NCBI RefSeq assembly: GCF_001690705.1
Contig: NZ_LZGK01000013.1
Span: 62,001-126,000 of the forward strand
Direction: 5' to 3'
DNA length: 64,000 nucleotides
DNA from: Gilliamella sp. wkB178
GTDB taxonomy: Bacteria > Pseudomonadota > Gammaproteobacteria > Enterobacterales > Orbaceae
This document shows positions 16,870 through 27,004 of the stretch, piece after piece. The notes below the pieces were generated by a model. It was not told the origin of the DNA. It searched no databases and saw nothing but the letters and a program-made list of their open reading frames with translations. A program made the translations under genes and the position numbers. The stretch's first letter is position 1. The number at the start of each line of letters is the position of its first letter.

Positions 16870-19293
16870 ATGAAAATAAATAAATTACTTATAGCATCTT
16901 TGCTGTTTAGCACCACAGCAGTATATAGTTCCAACGCATTTTGTGTTGAAGATTTTGTGGTCAAAGATATTAAATTTGAAGGTTTACAAAGAGTAACTGT
17001 TGGAGCTGCATTACTTGAAATGCCTGTCCAAGTGGGTGATTATGTTAATGAGGACGATTTAGGTAAGATTATCAAATCACTTTATTCTAGTGGCAACTTT
17101 GATAATATCAGTGTTTCCCGAGATGGTGATCGGTTAATTGTTCATGTTCAAGAACGACCAACCATTGCTAGTATTACTTTTTCAGGTAATAAGTCAGTTA
17201 AGGATGAGATGCTTAAAAAGAATCTAGATAGTTCTGGTGTTCGTGAAGGTGAAGCATTAGATCGTACGATGATATCTGGTATCGAAAAAGGGCTTGAAGA
17301 TTTTTATTATAGTGTTGGTAAGTATAACGCTCAAATTAAAGCAGAAGTAATACCATTATCTCGTAATCGCGTTGACTTAAAATTAGTAATAGCTGAAGGT
17401 AAATCAGCGTTAATCGATCAGATTAATATTGTTGGAGCTAAAGCATATTCTTCGGAAGAACTTATTTCGCGTTTTTCATTACGAGATGAGGTTCCTTGGT
17501 GGAATATGCTTGGTGACCGTAAGTACCAAAAACAAAAATTAGCAGCTGATTTAGATGAATTACAAAGTTTTTATCTTAATCGAGGTTATGCTCGTTTTAA
17601 TATTGAGTCTACTCAGGTAAGTTTAACACCAGATAAAAAAGGTATTTACGTTACCATTAATATTCATGAAGGTGAACAATATAAATTATCTGATCTTGAC
17701 TTTAAAGGTAATTTTGCCGGGCATGAAGATGCCGTCGCTAAAATAGCTAAAGAACGTGTCACAGTTGGTGAACTGTATAACGGTAAAAAAATTACTGAAA
17801 TAGAAGATAATGTTAAGCGTTTATTGGCTAATTTTGGTTATGCCTATCCTCAAGTTGTTATCCAACCTGAAATGGATGATGCAGAGCATACTGTTAAATT
17901 AACTGTGCTTGTTGATGTCGGTCAACGTTACTATGTACGTAATATAAAGATAGTTGGTAATACTATAACTAGTGATAGTGTTGTCCGGCGTGAACTTCGT
18001 CAAATGGAAGGGGCTTGGTTAAGTAACGGTTTAGTAGAATTAGGTAAAGATCGTTTAAATCGTTTAGGTTTTTTCGATACCGTTGAAGCAACTACTGAAC
18101 GAGTTCCAGGCGTAGATGATCAGGTAGACATTGTTTATAAAGTTGCCGAACGTAATACTGGTAGTATTAAATTTGGTATTGGTATAGGTTCGGATAGTGG
18201 GCTTAGTTTTAATGCAGGTATTTCGCAAGATAACTGGTTAGGAACAGGGAATAGTGTTTCGTTTGATGTTAATACCACTGACACTGATAAAACCGCATCA
18301 ATTTCAATTGTCGATCCGTATTTTACCGTTGATGGAGTAAGTTTAGGTGGTAGTATTTATTATAATACTTATAAAACAGATGATGACGATGATGAATCTG
18401 AATACTCAAGTAAAACATGGGGTGCGGAAGCAAATTTAGGCTTCCCAATTAGTGAGAATAATTTCCTTCGTTTTGGTACTGAATTTGCCAACCATAAACT
18501 ATCTGATATGAATGCTCAATATGGTATGTGGCGTTACTTCGATTCGATGGGCGAAAAAATGGAAAATAAAGGTTCATCATTTACTTATAATACCAATGAT
18601 GTGTTATTAAATGCCTATTGGACATATAACTCTTTGGATCGGGGGTTCTTCCCAACTGATGGACTAAAAGTTACCGCCAATGCAAAAATTACTGCTCCGT
18701 TATTTGATAATCGGTTCTATAAATTAATCACTGATGCTTCTTACTATTATCCAATTGATACTGATCATAACTGGGTCTTTTTAACTCGAGGGCGTTTAGG
18801 TTATGGTAATGGGCTTGGTGGTAAAGAGTTACCGTTTTATGAAAATTTCTTTGCCGGCGGTTCATCAGTTCTACGTGGTTTTAAATCTAACACAGTAGGT
18901 CCAAAAGCAGTATATTTTAATAAGGATGGTTGTGATTTGAATGATACGAGGAAATGTACTAAAACAAAAGATGCGGTCGGGGGTAATGCTTTAGCCTTTG
19001 GTAGTGCAGAATTGATTGTACCAACCCCATTTGCTAGTGAAAAATATGCAAATAGTATACGAACTTCATTCTTTTTTGATGCAGGTACTGTATGGGATAC
19101 CGAATGGGACTTAAAAAGTAATAATAATATACCTGATTATAGTTCTCCATCTGATGTCCGAATGTCTGCTGGGTTAGCAGTACAATGGATGTCACCTTTA
19201 GGGCCATTGGTATTTTCTTATGCACAACCATTTAAGAAATATAATGGCGATTCGTCTCAACAATTTCAATTTAATATAGGCTCAACATGGTAG
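16870..19293 (+). CDS. bamA: outer-membrane protein assembly factor BamA
   Basis: Core of the BAM complex that folds beta-barrel proteins into the outer membrane. Predicted 807 residues: signal peptide (ends about NAF at residue 24), five POTRA domains to about residue 420, then a 16-strand barrel. The conserved barrel-interior motif is VLRGF (in [16 protein letters not shown]), and the protein ends with aromatic Trp after FNIGS. Substrates encoded in this same window include LptD and the inverse autotransporter. It sits between rseP and skp as in E. coli. Confidence 0.98.
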   Translation: MKINKLLIASLLFSTTAVYSSNAFCVEDFVVKDIKFEGLQRVTVGAALLEMPVQVGDYVNEDDLGKIIKSLYSSGNFDNISVSRDGDRLIVHVQERPTIASITFSGNKSVKDEMLKKNLDSSGVREGEALDRTMISGIEKGLEDFYYSVGKYNAQIKAEVIPLSRNRVDLKLVIAEGKSALIDQINIVGAKAYSSEELISRFSLRDEVPWWNMLGDRKYQKQKLAADLDELQSFYLNRGYARFNIESTQVSLTPDKKGIYVTINIHEGEQYKLSDLDFKGNFAGHEDAVAKIAKERVTVGELYNGKKITEIEDNVKRLLANFGYAYPQVVIQPEMDDAEHTVKLTVLVDVGQRYYVRNIKIVGNTITSDSVVRRELRQMEGAWLSNGLVELGKDRLNRLGFFDTVEATTERVPGVDDQVDIVYKVAERNTGSIKFGIGIGSDSGLSFNAGISQDNWLGTGNSVSFDVNTTDTDKTASISIVDPYFTVDGVSLGGSIYYNTYKTDDDDDESEYSSKTWGAEANLGFPISENNFLRFGTEFANHKLSDMNAQYGMWRYFDSMGEKMENKGSSFTYNTNDVLLNAYWTYNSLDRGFFPTDGLKVTANAKITAPLFDNRFYKLITDASYYYPIDTDHNWVFLTRGRLGYGNGLGGKELPFYENFFAGGSSVLRGFKSNTVGPKAVYFNKDGCDLNDTRKCTKTKDAVGGNALAFGSAELIVPTPFASEKYANSIRTSFFFDAGTVWDTEWDLKSNNNIPDYSSPSDVRMSAGLAVQWMSPLGPLVFSYAQPFKKYNGDSSQQFQFNIGSTW

Positions 19294-19333
19294 TTTGGTG
19301 TTGTAAATAAATAAAATATACATAGGTGAAAAA

Positions 19334-19822
19334 GTGAAAAAAATTATATCCATTCTTGGTGTTAGTGCTGCATTATTATTTACTGGTATGGCCAATGCAG
19401 AAGTGAAAATTGGGGTTGTAGATGTGATGTCAGTATTACAGCGTATGCCGCAACGAGAAACAGTTGGAAAAGCTTTAGATAAAGAATTTGAAGCTAGAGC
19501 TAAATCTTTACAAGAAGAAGAAAAGAAAGCCGGGGATGCTTCAGCTCGTTTAAAGAAAGATGGTTTAACATTATCTTCTTCTGAAAAAGCAAAATTAAAT
19601 AAAACCATTTCTGATTTTGAAAATAAAGCTAAAGCGTTTTCTGCGGATTATCGTAAACGTGAATCTGAAGAAGCCGGAAAATTACTGATGAAAATTCAAG
19701 AAGCAGTTAAAGATATTGAGACAACAGAAAAATACGATATTATTTTGAAGGCTGAAGCAACATTATTTGCATCTGATGCCGTCGATATTTCAGATAAAGT
19801 TTTGGATAAGGTTAAAAAATAA
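19334..19822 (+). CDS. skp: periplasmic chaperone Skp/OmpH
   Basis: Holds unfolded outer-membrane proteins in transit to BamA. Predicted 162 residues: signal peptide (ends MANA), a short beta core [14 protein letters not shown], and long charged helices that form the tentacles of the trimer. The start is GTG at 19334; GGTGAAAAA just upstream acts as the ribosome site. The last base of its stop codon is the first base of the lpxD ATG. Confidence 0.94.
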   Translation: MKKIISILGVSAALLFTGMANAEVKIGVVDVMSVLQRMPQRETVGKALDKEFEARAKSLQEEEKKAGDASARLKKDGLTLSSSEKAKLNKTISDFENKAKAFSADYRKRESEEAGKLLMKIQEAVKDIETTEKYDIILKAEATLFASDAVDISDKVLDKVKK

Positions 19823-20835
19823 TGTTTGCTTTTCGTTTAGAGCAATTAGCAAAAAAACTTGATGCCAAATTACAAGGTAATGGCGATTTAATTATTACCG
19901 GTGTGGCATCAATGAAAAACGCAATAGCAGGGCAAATTACTTTTTTGTCTGATAAAAAATTACAGAATCAACTAAGTGAATGTAAAGCTTCTGCTGTAGT
20001 AATGACGCAAGACAGCATAGAACATTGGCATGGGGCTGCGTTGATTGTCAAAGATCCTTACCTAACTTATGCAAAATTAGCCCAGTGTCTTGATACTACT
20101 CCTTTACCTGCACATAATATAGCCCCATTTGCTGTAATAGACTCTACAGCTAAATTGGGTTCTAATATTGCTATTGGTGCTAATGCCGTTATAGAAAGTG
20201 GAGTAGTTTTGGGTGATAATTGTGTAATAGGTGCAGGTTGTTTTGTAGGTAAGAATACTACAATTGGCACTGGTAGTAAGTTATGGGCAAATGTATCCAT
20301 TTATCATAATTGTGTAATTGGTGACAATTGTTTGATTCAATCAGGAACAGTGATTGGTGCAGATGGGTTTGGTTATGCTAATGATAAAGGGAAATGGATA
20401 AAAATTCCTCAGCTTGGTCGTGTTGTAATTGGTAATAATGTAGAAATTGGTGCTTCAACAACAATAGATCGTGGTGCCCTTGATGATACTATCATTGGTG
20501 ATGGAGTTATTATCGATAATCAATGTCAAATTGCGCATAACGATATCATTGGTGATCATACGGCGGTAGCTGGTGGTGTAATTATGGCGGGAAGCTTAAC
20601 CATTGGTCGTCATTGTTTAATTGGTGGTGCTAGTGTTATTAATGGACATATGGAAATTTGTGATCAAGTTACCGTAACTGGAATGGGTATGGTAATGCGC
20701 CCAATTAGTAAACCAGGTATTTATTCATCAGGTATTCCATTACAAGAAAATAAAGTATGGCGAAAAACCGCTTCATTAGTCTTACATATTGATGAAATGA
20801 ATAAGCGTTTGAAAGCACTTGAAAAGAAACAATGA
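19822..20835 (+). CDS. lpxD: UDP-3-O-(3-hydroxyacyl)glucosamine N-acyltransferase
   Basis: Third acylation step of lipid A synthesis. Predicted 337 residues. It has an N-terminal uridine-binding domain, then a left-handed beta-helix of many hexapeptide repeats (e.g. [22 protein letters not shown]) and a C-terminal helix. The catalytic His region is [14 protein letters not shown]. In E. coli fabZ-lpxA-lpxB follow, but here the run stops and tig is next, so the rest of the lipid A genes must be elsewhere. Confidence 0.97.
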   Translation: MFAFRLEQLAKKLDAKLQGNGDLIITGVASMKNAIAGQITFLSDKKLQNQLSECKASAVVMTQDSIEHWHGAALIVKDPYLTYAKLAQCLDTTPLPAHNIAPFAVIDSTAKLGSNIAIGANAVIESGVVLGDNCVIGAGCFVGKNTTIGTGSKLWANVSIYHNCVIGDNCLIQSGTVIGADGFGYANDKGKWIKIPQLGRVVIGNNVEIGASTTIDRGALDDTIIGDGVIIDNQCQIAHNDIIGDHTAVAGGVIMAGSLTIGRHCLIGGASVINGHMEICDQVTVTGMGMVMRPISKPGIYSSGIPLQENKVWRKTASLVLHIDEMNKRLKALEKKQ

Positions 20836-20841
20836 AATGTC

Positions 20842-20870
20842 TCGACGAGAGTGACTACGCTCGGTATAAT
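20842..20870 (+). promoter_or_regulatory. sigma-70 promoter of tig
   Basis: TCGACG (20842-20847, 4 of 6 to TTGACA), a 17-base spacer and a perfect TATAAT (20865-20870). The tig ATG is 87 bases further on. Three CTCG/CGAG elements overlap the -35 and spacer. Confidence 0.6.
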
Positions 20871-20957
20871 GCCTGCCTATTTTAAAAGTTTTTTAACTCA
20901 ATTATATTTTTAATATAATTATGAGTAGATTATATTTAATAATTTCGAGGTATAAAG

Positions 20958-22259
20958 ATGCAAGTTTCGGTAGAAACAACACAAGGTTTAGGTCGACGTT
21001 TATCTATTACTATTAAGGCTGATGATATTACAAAGGCTATGGAAAAAGAGTTAATTAATACAGCCAAAAAAGTACGTATTGATGGTTTTCGTAAGGGTAA
21101 AGTGCCTTTAAAAATTGTTGAGCAACGTTATGGTGCTTCTATTCTACAAGACACATTAAGTGATCTAATGCAACGAAATTTTGTAGAAGCAATTATTCAA
21201 GAAAAACTGAATCCAGCAGGTGCTCCTACTTATACTCCAACTGAATATAAAAATGGTGTTGATTATACATTTACCGTAGAGTTTGAAGTTTATCCCCAAG
21301 TCGAAATTAAGAATTTAGATAAAATTGAAGTTGAAAAACCAGTTGCAGAAATTAGTGATACCGACATTGAGACTATGATCGAAACTTTACGTAAGCAACA
21401 AGGTACATGGAAAGAGATTAATCAAGAAGCTAAAGAGCAAAATCGGGTTATTTTAGATTTTGTTGGTCAAGTTGATGGTGCTGAATTTGACGGTGGTAAA
21501 GCTAATGATTTTGCATTAGTATTAGGTCAAGGGCGAATGATTCCTGGCTTTGAAGATGTTATCGTTGGTCATAAAGCAGGTGATAAGTTTGATATTAATA
21601 TAACTTTCCCAGAAAATTATCATGCTGAAAATTTAAAAGGTAAACCTGCGGTGTTTGCGACCACACTTAAAAAAGTTGAGGAACTTGAGCTGCCTGAACT
21701 GACAGAAGATGTTATAAAACGGTTTGGTATTGCTGATGGAACTATTGAGAGCCTCCGAGCAGAAGTTAAAAAGAATATGTCACGAGAGCTTAAGGCAACT
21801 ATTCGTAATAAAATAAAGACGCAACTTATTGATGGATTAGTAAAAAATAATGAAATTGAAGTGCCTGTAGCATTAATTGAACGTGAAATTGACATATTAC
21901 GTCAACAAGCGGTATCTCGATTTGGTGGTAATTCTAAACAATCTATGGATCTTCCTAAAGAATTATTTGAAGCAGAAGCAAAACAGCGTGTTACAGTAGG
22001 GTTATTGTTTGCTGAGTTTATTGAAAGTAATAAGCTCAAGGCTGATGATGCACGAGTAAAATCAATGATTGATGAAATAGCTACTGCTTATGAAGATCCT
22101 AAAGAGGTTTTAGAATATTATAGTAAAGATAAAAAAGCGATGGATAATATTCGCTCTGTAGCATTAGAAGATCAAGTAGTAGATTTATTGTTAGCTAGTG
22201 CAAAGGTAACTGAGAAACATTATTCATTTTCAGAATTAATGAATCAGCAAACAGCTTAA
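20958..22259 (+). CDS. tig: trigger factor
   Basis: Ribosome-associated chaperone and prolyl isomerase that meets nascent chains at the exit tunnel. Predicted 433 residues. The ribosome-binding signature is [17 protein letters not shown] (about 43-59), followed by an FKBP-type isomerase domain (about 160-245) and a C-terminal helical chaperone body. GAGG precedes the ATG. It begins the tig-clpP-clpX-lon run. Confidence 0.97.
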   Translation: MQVSVETTQGLGRRLSITIKADDITKAMEKELINTAKKVRIDGFRKGKVPLKIVEQRYGASILQDTLSDLMQRNFVEAIIQEKLNPAGAPTYTPTEYKNGVDYTFTVEFEVYPQVEIKNLDKIEVEKPVAEISDTDIETMIETLRKQQGTWKEINQEAKEQNRVILDFVGQVDGAEFDGGKANDFALVLGQGRMIPGFEDVIVGHKAGDKFDINITFPENYHAENLKGKPAVFATTLKKVEELELPELTEDVIKRFGIADGTIESLRAEVKKNMSRELKATIRNKIKTQLIDGLVKNNEIEVPVALIEREIDILRQQAVSRFGGNSKQSMDLPKELFEAEAKQRVTVGLLFAEFIESNKLKADDARVKSMIDEIATAYEDPKEVLEYYSKDKKAMDNIRSVALEDQVVDLLLASAKVTEKHYSFSELMNQQTA

Positions 22260-22297
22260 TTTATTAGTTATTTTATCTATTCAATAAGATCATTATA

Positions 22298-22333
22298 AGC
22301 CCAAATAAGGAATATCTGTTTGGGCTATTTTGT
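22298..22333 (+). terminator. terminator between tig and clpP
   Basis: AGCCCAAA (preceded by one A, 22298-22305 region) pairs with TTTGGGCT (22319-22326), with a 13-base loop and an ATTTTGTTT tail. It suggests clpP is at least partly transcribed from its own start. Confidence 0.75.
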
Positions 22334-22349
22334 TTAATAGGAGATATAA

Positions 22350-22952
22350 ATGTCTTTGGAACCATCTATGAGTGTTATTCCAATGGTTGTTGAGCAAAGT
22401 TCGCGTGGTGAAAGAGCTTATGATATATACTCACGATTATTAAAAGAACGGATTATATTTTTGACAGGCCAAGTTGAAGATAATATGGCCAATCTTGTTA
22501 TTGCACAAATGTTATTTCTTGAAGCGGAAAACCCTGAAAAAGATATCTATTTATATATTAATTCACCTGGTGGTGTAGTAACAGCAGGTATGGCTATTTA
22601 TGATACAATGCAATTTATAAAACCAGATGTAAGTACTATTTGTTTGGGGCAAGCATGTTCAATGGGATCATTACTTCTGACTGCTGGTACAAAAGGTAAA
22701 CGTTATTGTTTACCTAACGCTCGCGTAATGATTCATCAACCATTAGGTGGTTTTCAAGGACAAGCCTCAGATATTCAGATCCATGCTCAAGAAATATTAC
22801 AAGTTAAGAATAGATTAAATAATATTTTAGCTCTGCATACTGGACAAGATATTACGGTAATTGAAAAAGACACTGATCGAGACAACTTTATGTCAGCTGA
22901 AAAGGCAGTTGAATATGGTTTAGTTGATGCCATATATAGTAAACGATCTTAA
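22350..22952 (+). CDS. clpP: ATP-dependent Clp protease proteolytic subunit
   Basis: Serine protease ring that works with ClpX. Predicted 200 residues including a short propeptide. The catalytic triad is S104 (GQACSMGS), H129 (VMIHQPLGG) and D178 (DTDRDNF). AGGAGA lies before the ATG. clpX follows 21 bases after the stop, so the two are one transcription unit. Confidence 0.98.
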   Translation: MSLEPSMSVIPMVVEQSSRGERAYDIYSRLLKERIIFLTGQVEDNMANLVIAQMLFLEAENPEKDIYLYINSPGGVVTAGMAIYDTMQFIKPDVSTICLGQACSMGSLLLTAGTKGKRYCLPNARVMIHQPLGGFQGQASDIQIHAQEILQVKNRLNNILALHTGQDITVIEKDTDRDNFMSAEKAVEYGLVDAIYSKRS

Positions 22953-22973
22953 AATAATAGGTAGGTGTTAAAA

Positions 22974-24239
22974 GTGAATAATGAAAATTCAGATAAATTA
23001 CTCTATTGTACTTTTTGTGGAAAAAGTCAGCATGAAGTACGTAAACTGATTGCTGGTCCATCATCTATTTATATTTGTAATGAATGCATTGGATTGTGTA
23101 ATGATATTTTAAAAGAAGAGACTAAAGGTTTTCTCTCTCACGAGGAATTCATTAGTAAACCACTTCCAACACCACATGAAATTAGAGATCATCTGGATGA
23201 ATACGTAATTGGGCAAGAGCGCGCTAAAAAAGTACTATCGGTTGCTGTTTATAATCATTATAAACGTTTACGTAATTATAATAGCCGTGATGATGTTGAA
23301 TTAGGCAAAAGTAATATTTTATTAATTGGTCCAACTGGTTGTGGTAAAACTTTATTAGCTGAAACTTTAGCACGTTTCCTTGATGTTCCTTTTGCAATGG
23401 CTGATGCAACTACATTAACCGAAGCTGGATATGTTGGCGAAGATGTAGAAAATATTATCCAGAAATTATTACAAAATTGTGATTATGATGTAGAAAAGGC
23501 TCAGCGAGGTATTATCTATGTTGACGAAATAGATAAAATATCACGTAAATCCGATAATCCTTCTATTACCCGTGATGTTTCAGGAGAAGGTGTTCAGCAA
23601 GCCTTATTAAAAATTATTGAAGGCACGGTTGCATCAGTACCTCCAAAAGGTGGTCGTAAACATCCTCAGCAGGAGTTTTTGCAAGTCGATACATCAAAGA
23701 TTCTTTTCATTTGTGGTGGGGCTTTTAGTGGCCTAGACAAAGTTATTGAAAATAGAGTTTCAACTAATACTGGAATTGGTTTTAGTGCTGAAGTGAAAAG
23801 TAGTAAACAAAAAGCGACTGAATCTGAATTATTAGCGCAAATAGAGCCAGAAGATTTAGTTAAATTTGGATTAATTCCTGAGTTTATTGGTAGACTACCA
23901 GTTATAGGTACGTTGTCGGAATTGGATAAAGCAGCTTTGATTAGTATTTTAACTGAACCGAAAAATGCGTTAACTAAACAATTTCAAGCATTGTTTAACT
24001 TAGATGGAGCTGAACTTGAATTTTCCAAAGAAGCATTAGATGCTATAGCTGTTAAGGCGATGCAATGTAAAACGGGTGCTAGAGGTTTGCGTTCAATTGT
24101 AGAAAATATTTTGTTAGATACTATGTATGACTTACCATCTACTAGAAATGTTAAAAAAGTTATTGTTGAACAAGAAACTGTAGAAAAATCACAAGCTCCT
24201 AAACTTATTTATGATTCAAGTACCGAACTTTCGGCATAA
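22974..24239 (+). CDS. clpX: ATP-dependent Clp protease ATP-binding subunit ClpX
   Basis: AAA+ unfoldase that feeds ClpP. Predicted 421 residues from the GTG at 22974, which has AGGTG 6 bases upstream; an in-frame GTG at 22965 is the less likely alternative. The N-terminal zinc finger is [14 protein letters not shown]...CNECIGLC. Walker A is GPTGCGKT (Cys where E. coli has Ser), and Walker B is IIYVDEID. The RKH pore region ([10 protein letters not shown]) and the IGF loop motif (TGIGFSAEV) that contacts ClpP are present. Confidence 0.97.
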   Translation: MNNENSDKLLYCTFCGKSQHEVRKLIAGPSSIYICNECIGLCNDILKEETKGFLSHEEFISKPLPTPHEIRDHLDEYVIGQERAKKVLSVAVYNHYKRLRNYNSRDDVELGKSNILLIGPTGCGKTLLAETLARFLDVPFAMADATTLTEAGYVGEDVENIIQKLLQNCDYDVEKAQRGIIYVDEIDKISRKSDNPSITRDVSGEGVQQALLKIIEGTVASVPPKGGRKHPQQEFLQVDTSKILFICGGAFSGLDKVIENRVSTNTGIGFSAEVKSSKQKATESELLAQIEPEDLVKFGLIPEFIGRLPVIGTLSELDKAALISILTEPKNALTKQFQALFNLDGAELEFSKEALDAIAVKAMQCKTGARGLRSIVENILLDTMYDLPSTRNVKKVIVEQETVEKSQAPKLIYDSSTELSA

Positions 24240-24245
24240 AATTAA

Positions 24246-24283
24246 TACATATATCATGACTTTTAAGCGTTATGATATATGTA
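24246..24283 (+). terminator. long hairpin after clpX
   Basis: Arms 24246-24260 and 24269-24283 pair over 15 positions (one G-U) with an 8-base loop, starting 6 bases after the clpX stop. There is no U-tract, so it may protect the 3' end or act with Rho rather than as a simple intrinsic terminator. Confidence 0.5.
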
Positions 24284-24371
24284 AATTAACTTATAATAAT
24301 ATTATTGTATTTGCAGTAAATTAATTTAAGTCCTTTCGTAAAAGTATGACGTTTAATATTGAAAAGTAGGA

Positions 24372-24398
24372 TTGAATATCTAAAAATAATCCCAATAA
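24372..24398 (+). promoter_or_regulatory. possible sigma-32 (heat-shock) promoter of lon
   Basis: TTGAA (24372-24376), 14 bases, then CCCAATAA (24391-24398). This resembles CTTGAAA-N(11-16)-CCCCATNT. E. coli lon is a heat-shock gene. The position about 36 bases before the chosen lon start also fits. Confidence 0.4.
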
Positions 24399-24433
24399 TG
24401 AGTAGAAAGGTCGGTACTAATAGAGAGAATGAA

Positions 24434-26869
24434 ATGAAAACTAAACAAGTAAAACAGATGATTATGCCTATATTACCATTGCGGGATGTGGTAGTTTTTC
24501 CACATATGGTAATACCTCTCTTTGTTGGCCGAAATAAATCAATACGTTGCCTTGAAAGCGCAATGGAAATGGATAAACAAGTTTTCCTCGTAACACAAAA
24601 AAATCCATCGCAAGATGAACCGGATGTTGATGATTTATATGAAATCGGAACAGTTGCAAATATTTTACAGTTACTTCAACTACCAGATGGTACAGTAAAA
24701 GTGTTAGTTGAAGGGGTTGAGAGGGCTGAAATTGTAGATATTGTAGAACGAAAAGATGATGACTTTTTAATCGCTAACATTACACCTTTAAAAGAGAAAA
24801 AAAAGTCAGATGATTTAAATGAAGCACTTATTCGCGTCGTTTTATCTAATTTTGATGAATATGCCAGGCTTAATAAAAAAGTAACTCAAGAGGTAGTTGA
24901 TTCGATTCGTTTGATTAAGGACCCTTCACAGCTAGCTGATTCCATTGCGGCAACACTATTTTTAAAAGTTGAGCAGAAACAGGAAATATTAGTAACGTCT
25001 GATCTAGAGAAGCGTTTTGAATTGCTTATTTCTATGATGGAAGCTGAGATTGATTTGCTACAAGTCGAGAAAAATATCCGTCAGCGTGTTAAGCAACAAA
25101 TGGAAAAAGCGCAAAAAGAGTATTACCTTAATGAACAAATTAAAGCGATTCATAAAGAATTAGGTGATATTGATAATAAACCTGATGAATATGAAGAGTT
25201 AAGAACTAAGATCATTAAAGCAAAAATGCCGCAAGAGGCTACAGATAAGGCATTGGCTGAATTAAATAAACTGAAAATGATGCCAGCAATGTCTGCTGAA
25301 GCAACCGTCGTTCGTGGTTATATAGATTGGATGATCCAAGTCCCTTGGTGCAAACGTAGTAAAGTTAAAAAAGATATAGAGGGCGCTCAAAAAATTCTAG
25401 ATAAAGATCATTATGGGCTTGAAAGAGTAAAAGATCGTATCTTGGAATATTTAGCGGTACAGGGGCGAGTTAACAAAGTTAAAGGGCCTATTTTATGTTT
25501 AGTTGGTCCTCCAGGAGTAGGTAAAACTTCTCTTGGTCAATCTATTGCTAAAGCTACTGGTCGTCAATATGTGAGAATGGCTTTAGGTGGAGTACGTGAC
25601 GAGGCTGAAATTCGTGGTCATCGACGTACTTATATTGGGTCTATGCCAGGTAAATTGATCCAACGTATGGTTAAAGTGGGAGTTAAAAATCCATTATTTC
25701 TATTAGATGAAATTGATAAAATGGCTTCTGATATGCGCGGTGATCCTGCTTCTGCATTATTAGAAGTACTTGATCCAGAACAAAATAATGCATTTAGTGA
25801 TCATTATTTAGAAGTGGATTATGATTTATCTGATGTGATGTTTGTTGCTACAGCAAATTCAATGAATATCCCTGCTCCTTTGCTAGATCGTATGGAGGTT
25901 ATTCGTTTATCCGGTTATACAGAAGATGAAAAATTAAATATTGCTAAACAACATTTGATTACTAAACAAATAGAGAATAATGGTTTAAAGGACAAAGAAA
26001 TTAACATTGATGACTCTGCAATTATAGGCATTATACGTTATTATACGCGTGAAGCTGGGGTACGTAGCTTAGAGCGAGAAATTGCTAAAATTTGTCGAAA
26101 AGTAGTCAAACAATTAGCACTAAATAGTAAATTGAAAAAAGTTACTATAACTCAAGATAATCTAAAAGAATTTCTTGGTGTACAACGTTTTGATTATGGC
26201 AAAACTGATAACGAAAATCGAATTGGGCAGGTCATTGGTCTTGCATGGACAGAAGTTGGTGGAGATTTATTGACTATTGAATCGGTAAGTGTACCTGGTA
26301 AAGGAAAATTAACTTATACTGGTTCCTTAGGTGATGTTATGCAAGAGTCTATCCAAACAGCTTTAACTGTTGTGCGTTCTCGCGCTGAAAAATTAGGTAT
26401 TAATCCTGATTTTTACGAAAAACGAGATATCCATGTGCATGTTCCTGATGGTGCCACACCTAAAGATGGACCTAGTGCTGGTATTGCTATGTGTACCTCG
26501 CTGATTTCAACGTTAACAGGTAATCCTGTGCGTTCTGATGTTGCAATGACCGGAGAAATAACATTACGTGGTGAAGTTTTACCTATTGGTGGCTTAAAGG
26601 AAAAATTATTAGCCGCTCATAGAGGTGGTATTAAAACAGTACTCATACCAATTGAAAATGTGAAAGATCTGGAAGAAATCCCCGATAATGTTAAAGCTGA
26701 ACTGGATATACATCCGGTTAAATGGATTGACGAAGTAATAACTATTGCTTTACAAAATAATCCATTTGGTATGACACCAGTAACCAAAAAGTCTACTGTT
26801 AAATCTATTACTAAGAAGTCAATAAAAAAAATAAAAAGTAATATTGAAGTTCCAAGTCGGTTAAATTAA
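24434..26869 (+). CDS. lon: Lon protease
   Basis: ATP-dependent serine protease for misfolded and regulatory proteins. Predicted 811 residues from the ATG at 24434, which has GAGAG 6 bases upstream and gives MKTKQVKQMIMPILPLRDVVVFPHM, matching the family start. The frame is open further upstream (to 24359) but that would add 25 residues with no counterpart and cross the presumed promoter. Domains: N-terminal substrate domain, AAA+ module with Walker A GPPGVGKT and Walker B LFLLDEIDK, and protease domain with Ser at about 681 (DGPSAG) and Lys at about 723. The Lys-rich C-terminal tail is longer than in E. coli. Confidence 0.97.
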   Translation: MKTKQVKQMIMPILPLRDVVVFPHMVIPLFVGRNKSIRCLESAMEMDKQVFLVTQKNPSQDEPDVDDLYEIGTVANILQLLQLPDGTVKVLVEGVERAEIVDIVERKDDDFLIANITPLKEKKKSDDLNEALIRVVLSNFDEYARLNKKVTQEVVDSIRLIKDPSQLADSIAATLFLKVEQKQEILVTSDLEKRFELLISMMEAEIDLLQVEKNIRQRVKQQMEKAQKEYYLNEQIKAIHKELGDIDNKPDEYEELRTKIIKAKMPQEATDKALAELNKLKMMPAMSAEATVVRGYIDWMIQVPWCKRSKVKKDIEGAQKILDKDHYGLERVKDRILEYLAVQGRVNKVKGPILCLVGPPGVGKTSLGQSIAKATGRQYVRMALGGVRDEAEIRGHRRTYIGSMPGKLIQRMVKVGVKNPLFLLDEIDKMASDMRGDPASALLEVLDPEQNNAFSDHYLEVDYDLSDVMFVATANSMNIPAPLLDRMEVIRLSGYTEDEKLNIAKQHLITKQIENNGLKDKEINIDDSAIIGIIRYYTREAGVRSLEREIAKICRKVVKQLALNSKLKKVTITQDNLKEFLGVQRFDYGKTDNENRIGQVIGLAWTEVGGDLLTIESVSVPGKGKLTYTGSLGDVMQESIQTALTVVRSRAEKLGINPDFYEKRDIHVHVPDGATPKDGPSAGIAMCTSLISTLTGNPVRSDVAMTGEITLRGEVLPIGGLKEKLLAAHRGGIKTVLIPIENVKDLEEIPDNVKAELDIHPVKWIDEVITIALQNNPFGMTPVTKKSTVKSITKKSIKKIKSNIEVPSRLN

Positions 26870-26881
26870 TTTTTTAATCTT

Positions 26882-26913
26882 AAAAAGATCAACTCGAAGT
26901 TGATCTTTTTTTT
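26882..26913 (+). terminator. strong intrinsic terminator of lon
   Basis: AAAAAGATCAACT (26882-26894), loop CGA, AGTTGATCTTTTT (26898-26910) and three more T: a perfect 13-bp stem with a U-tract. Confidence 0.95.
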
Positions 26914-26952
26914 ATGCTATAACAAGCTGAGAATAGCCAATTAAAGTAAATA

Positions 26953-26961
26953 TGCTATACT
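26953..26961 (+). promoter_or_regulatory. extended -10 promoter of ppiD
   Basis: TGCTATACT is a TGn-extended -10 element about 44 bases before the ppiD ATG and after the lon terminator. There is no good -35, as is usual for this class. Confidence 0.45.
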
Positions 26962-27004
26962 TGCCATTATTCAATAATATTAGGTCTATGGAGAATCGCA
27001 AAAA

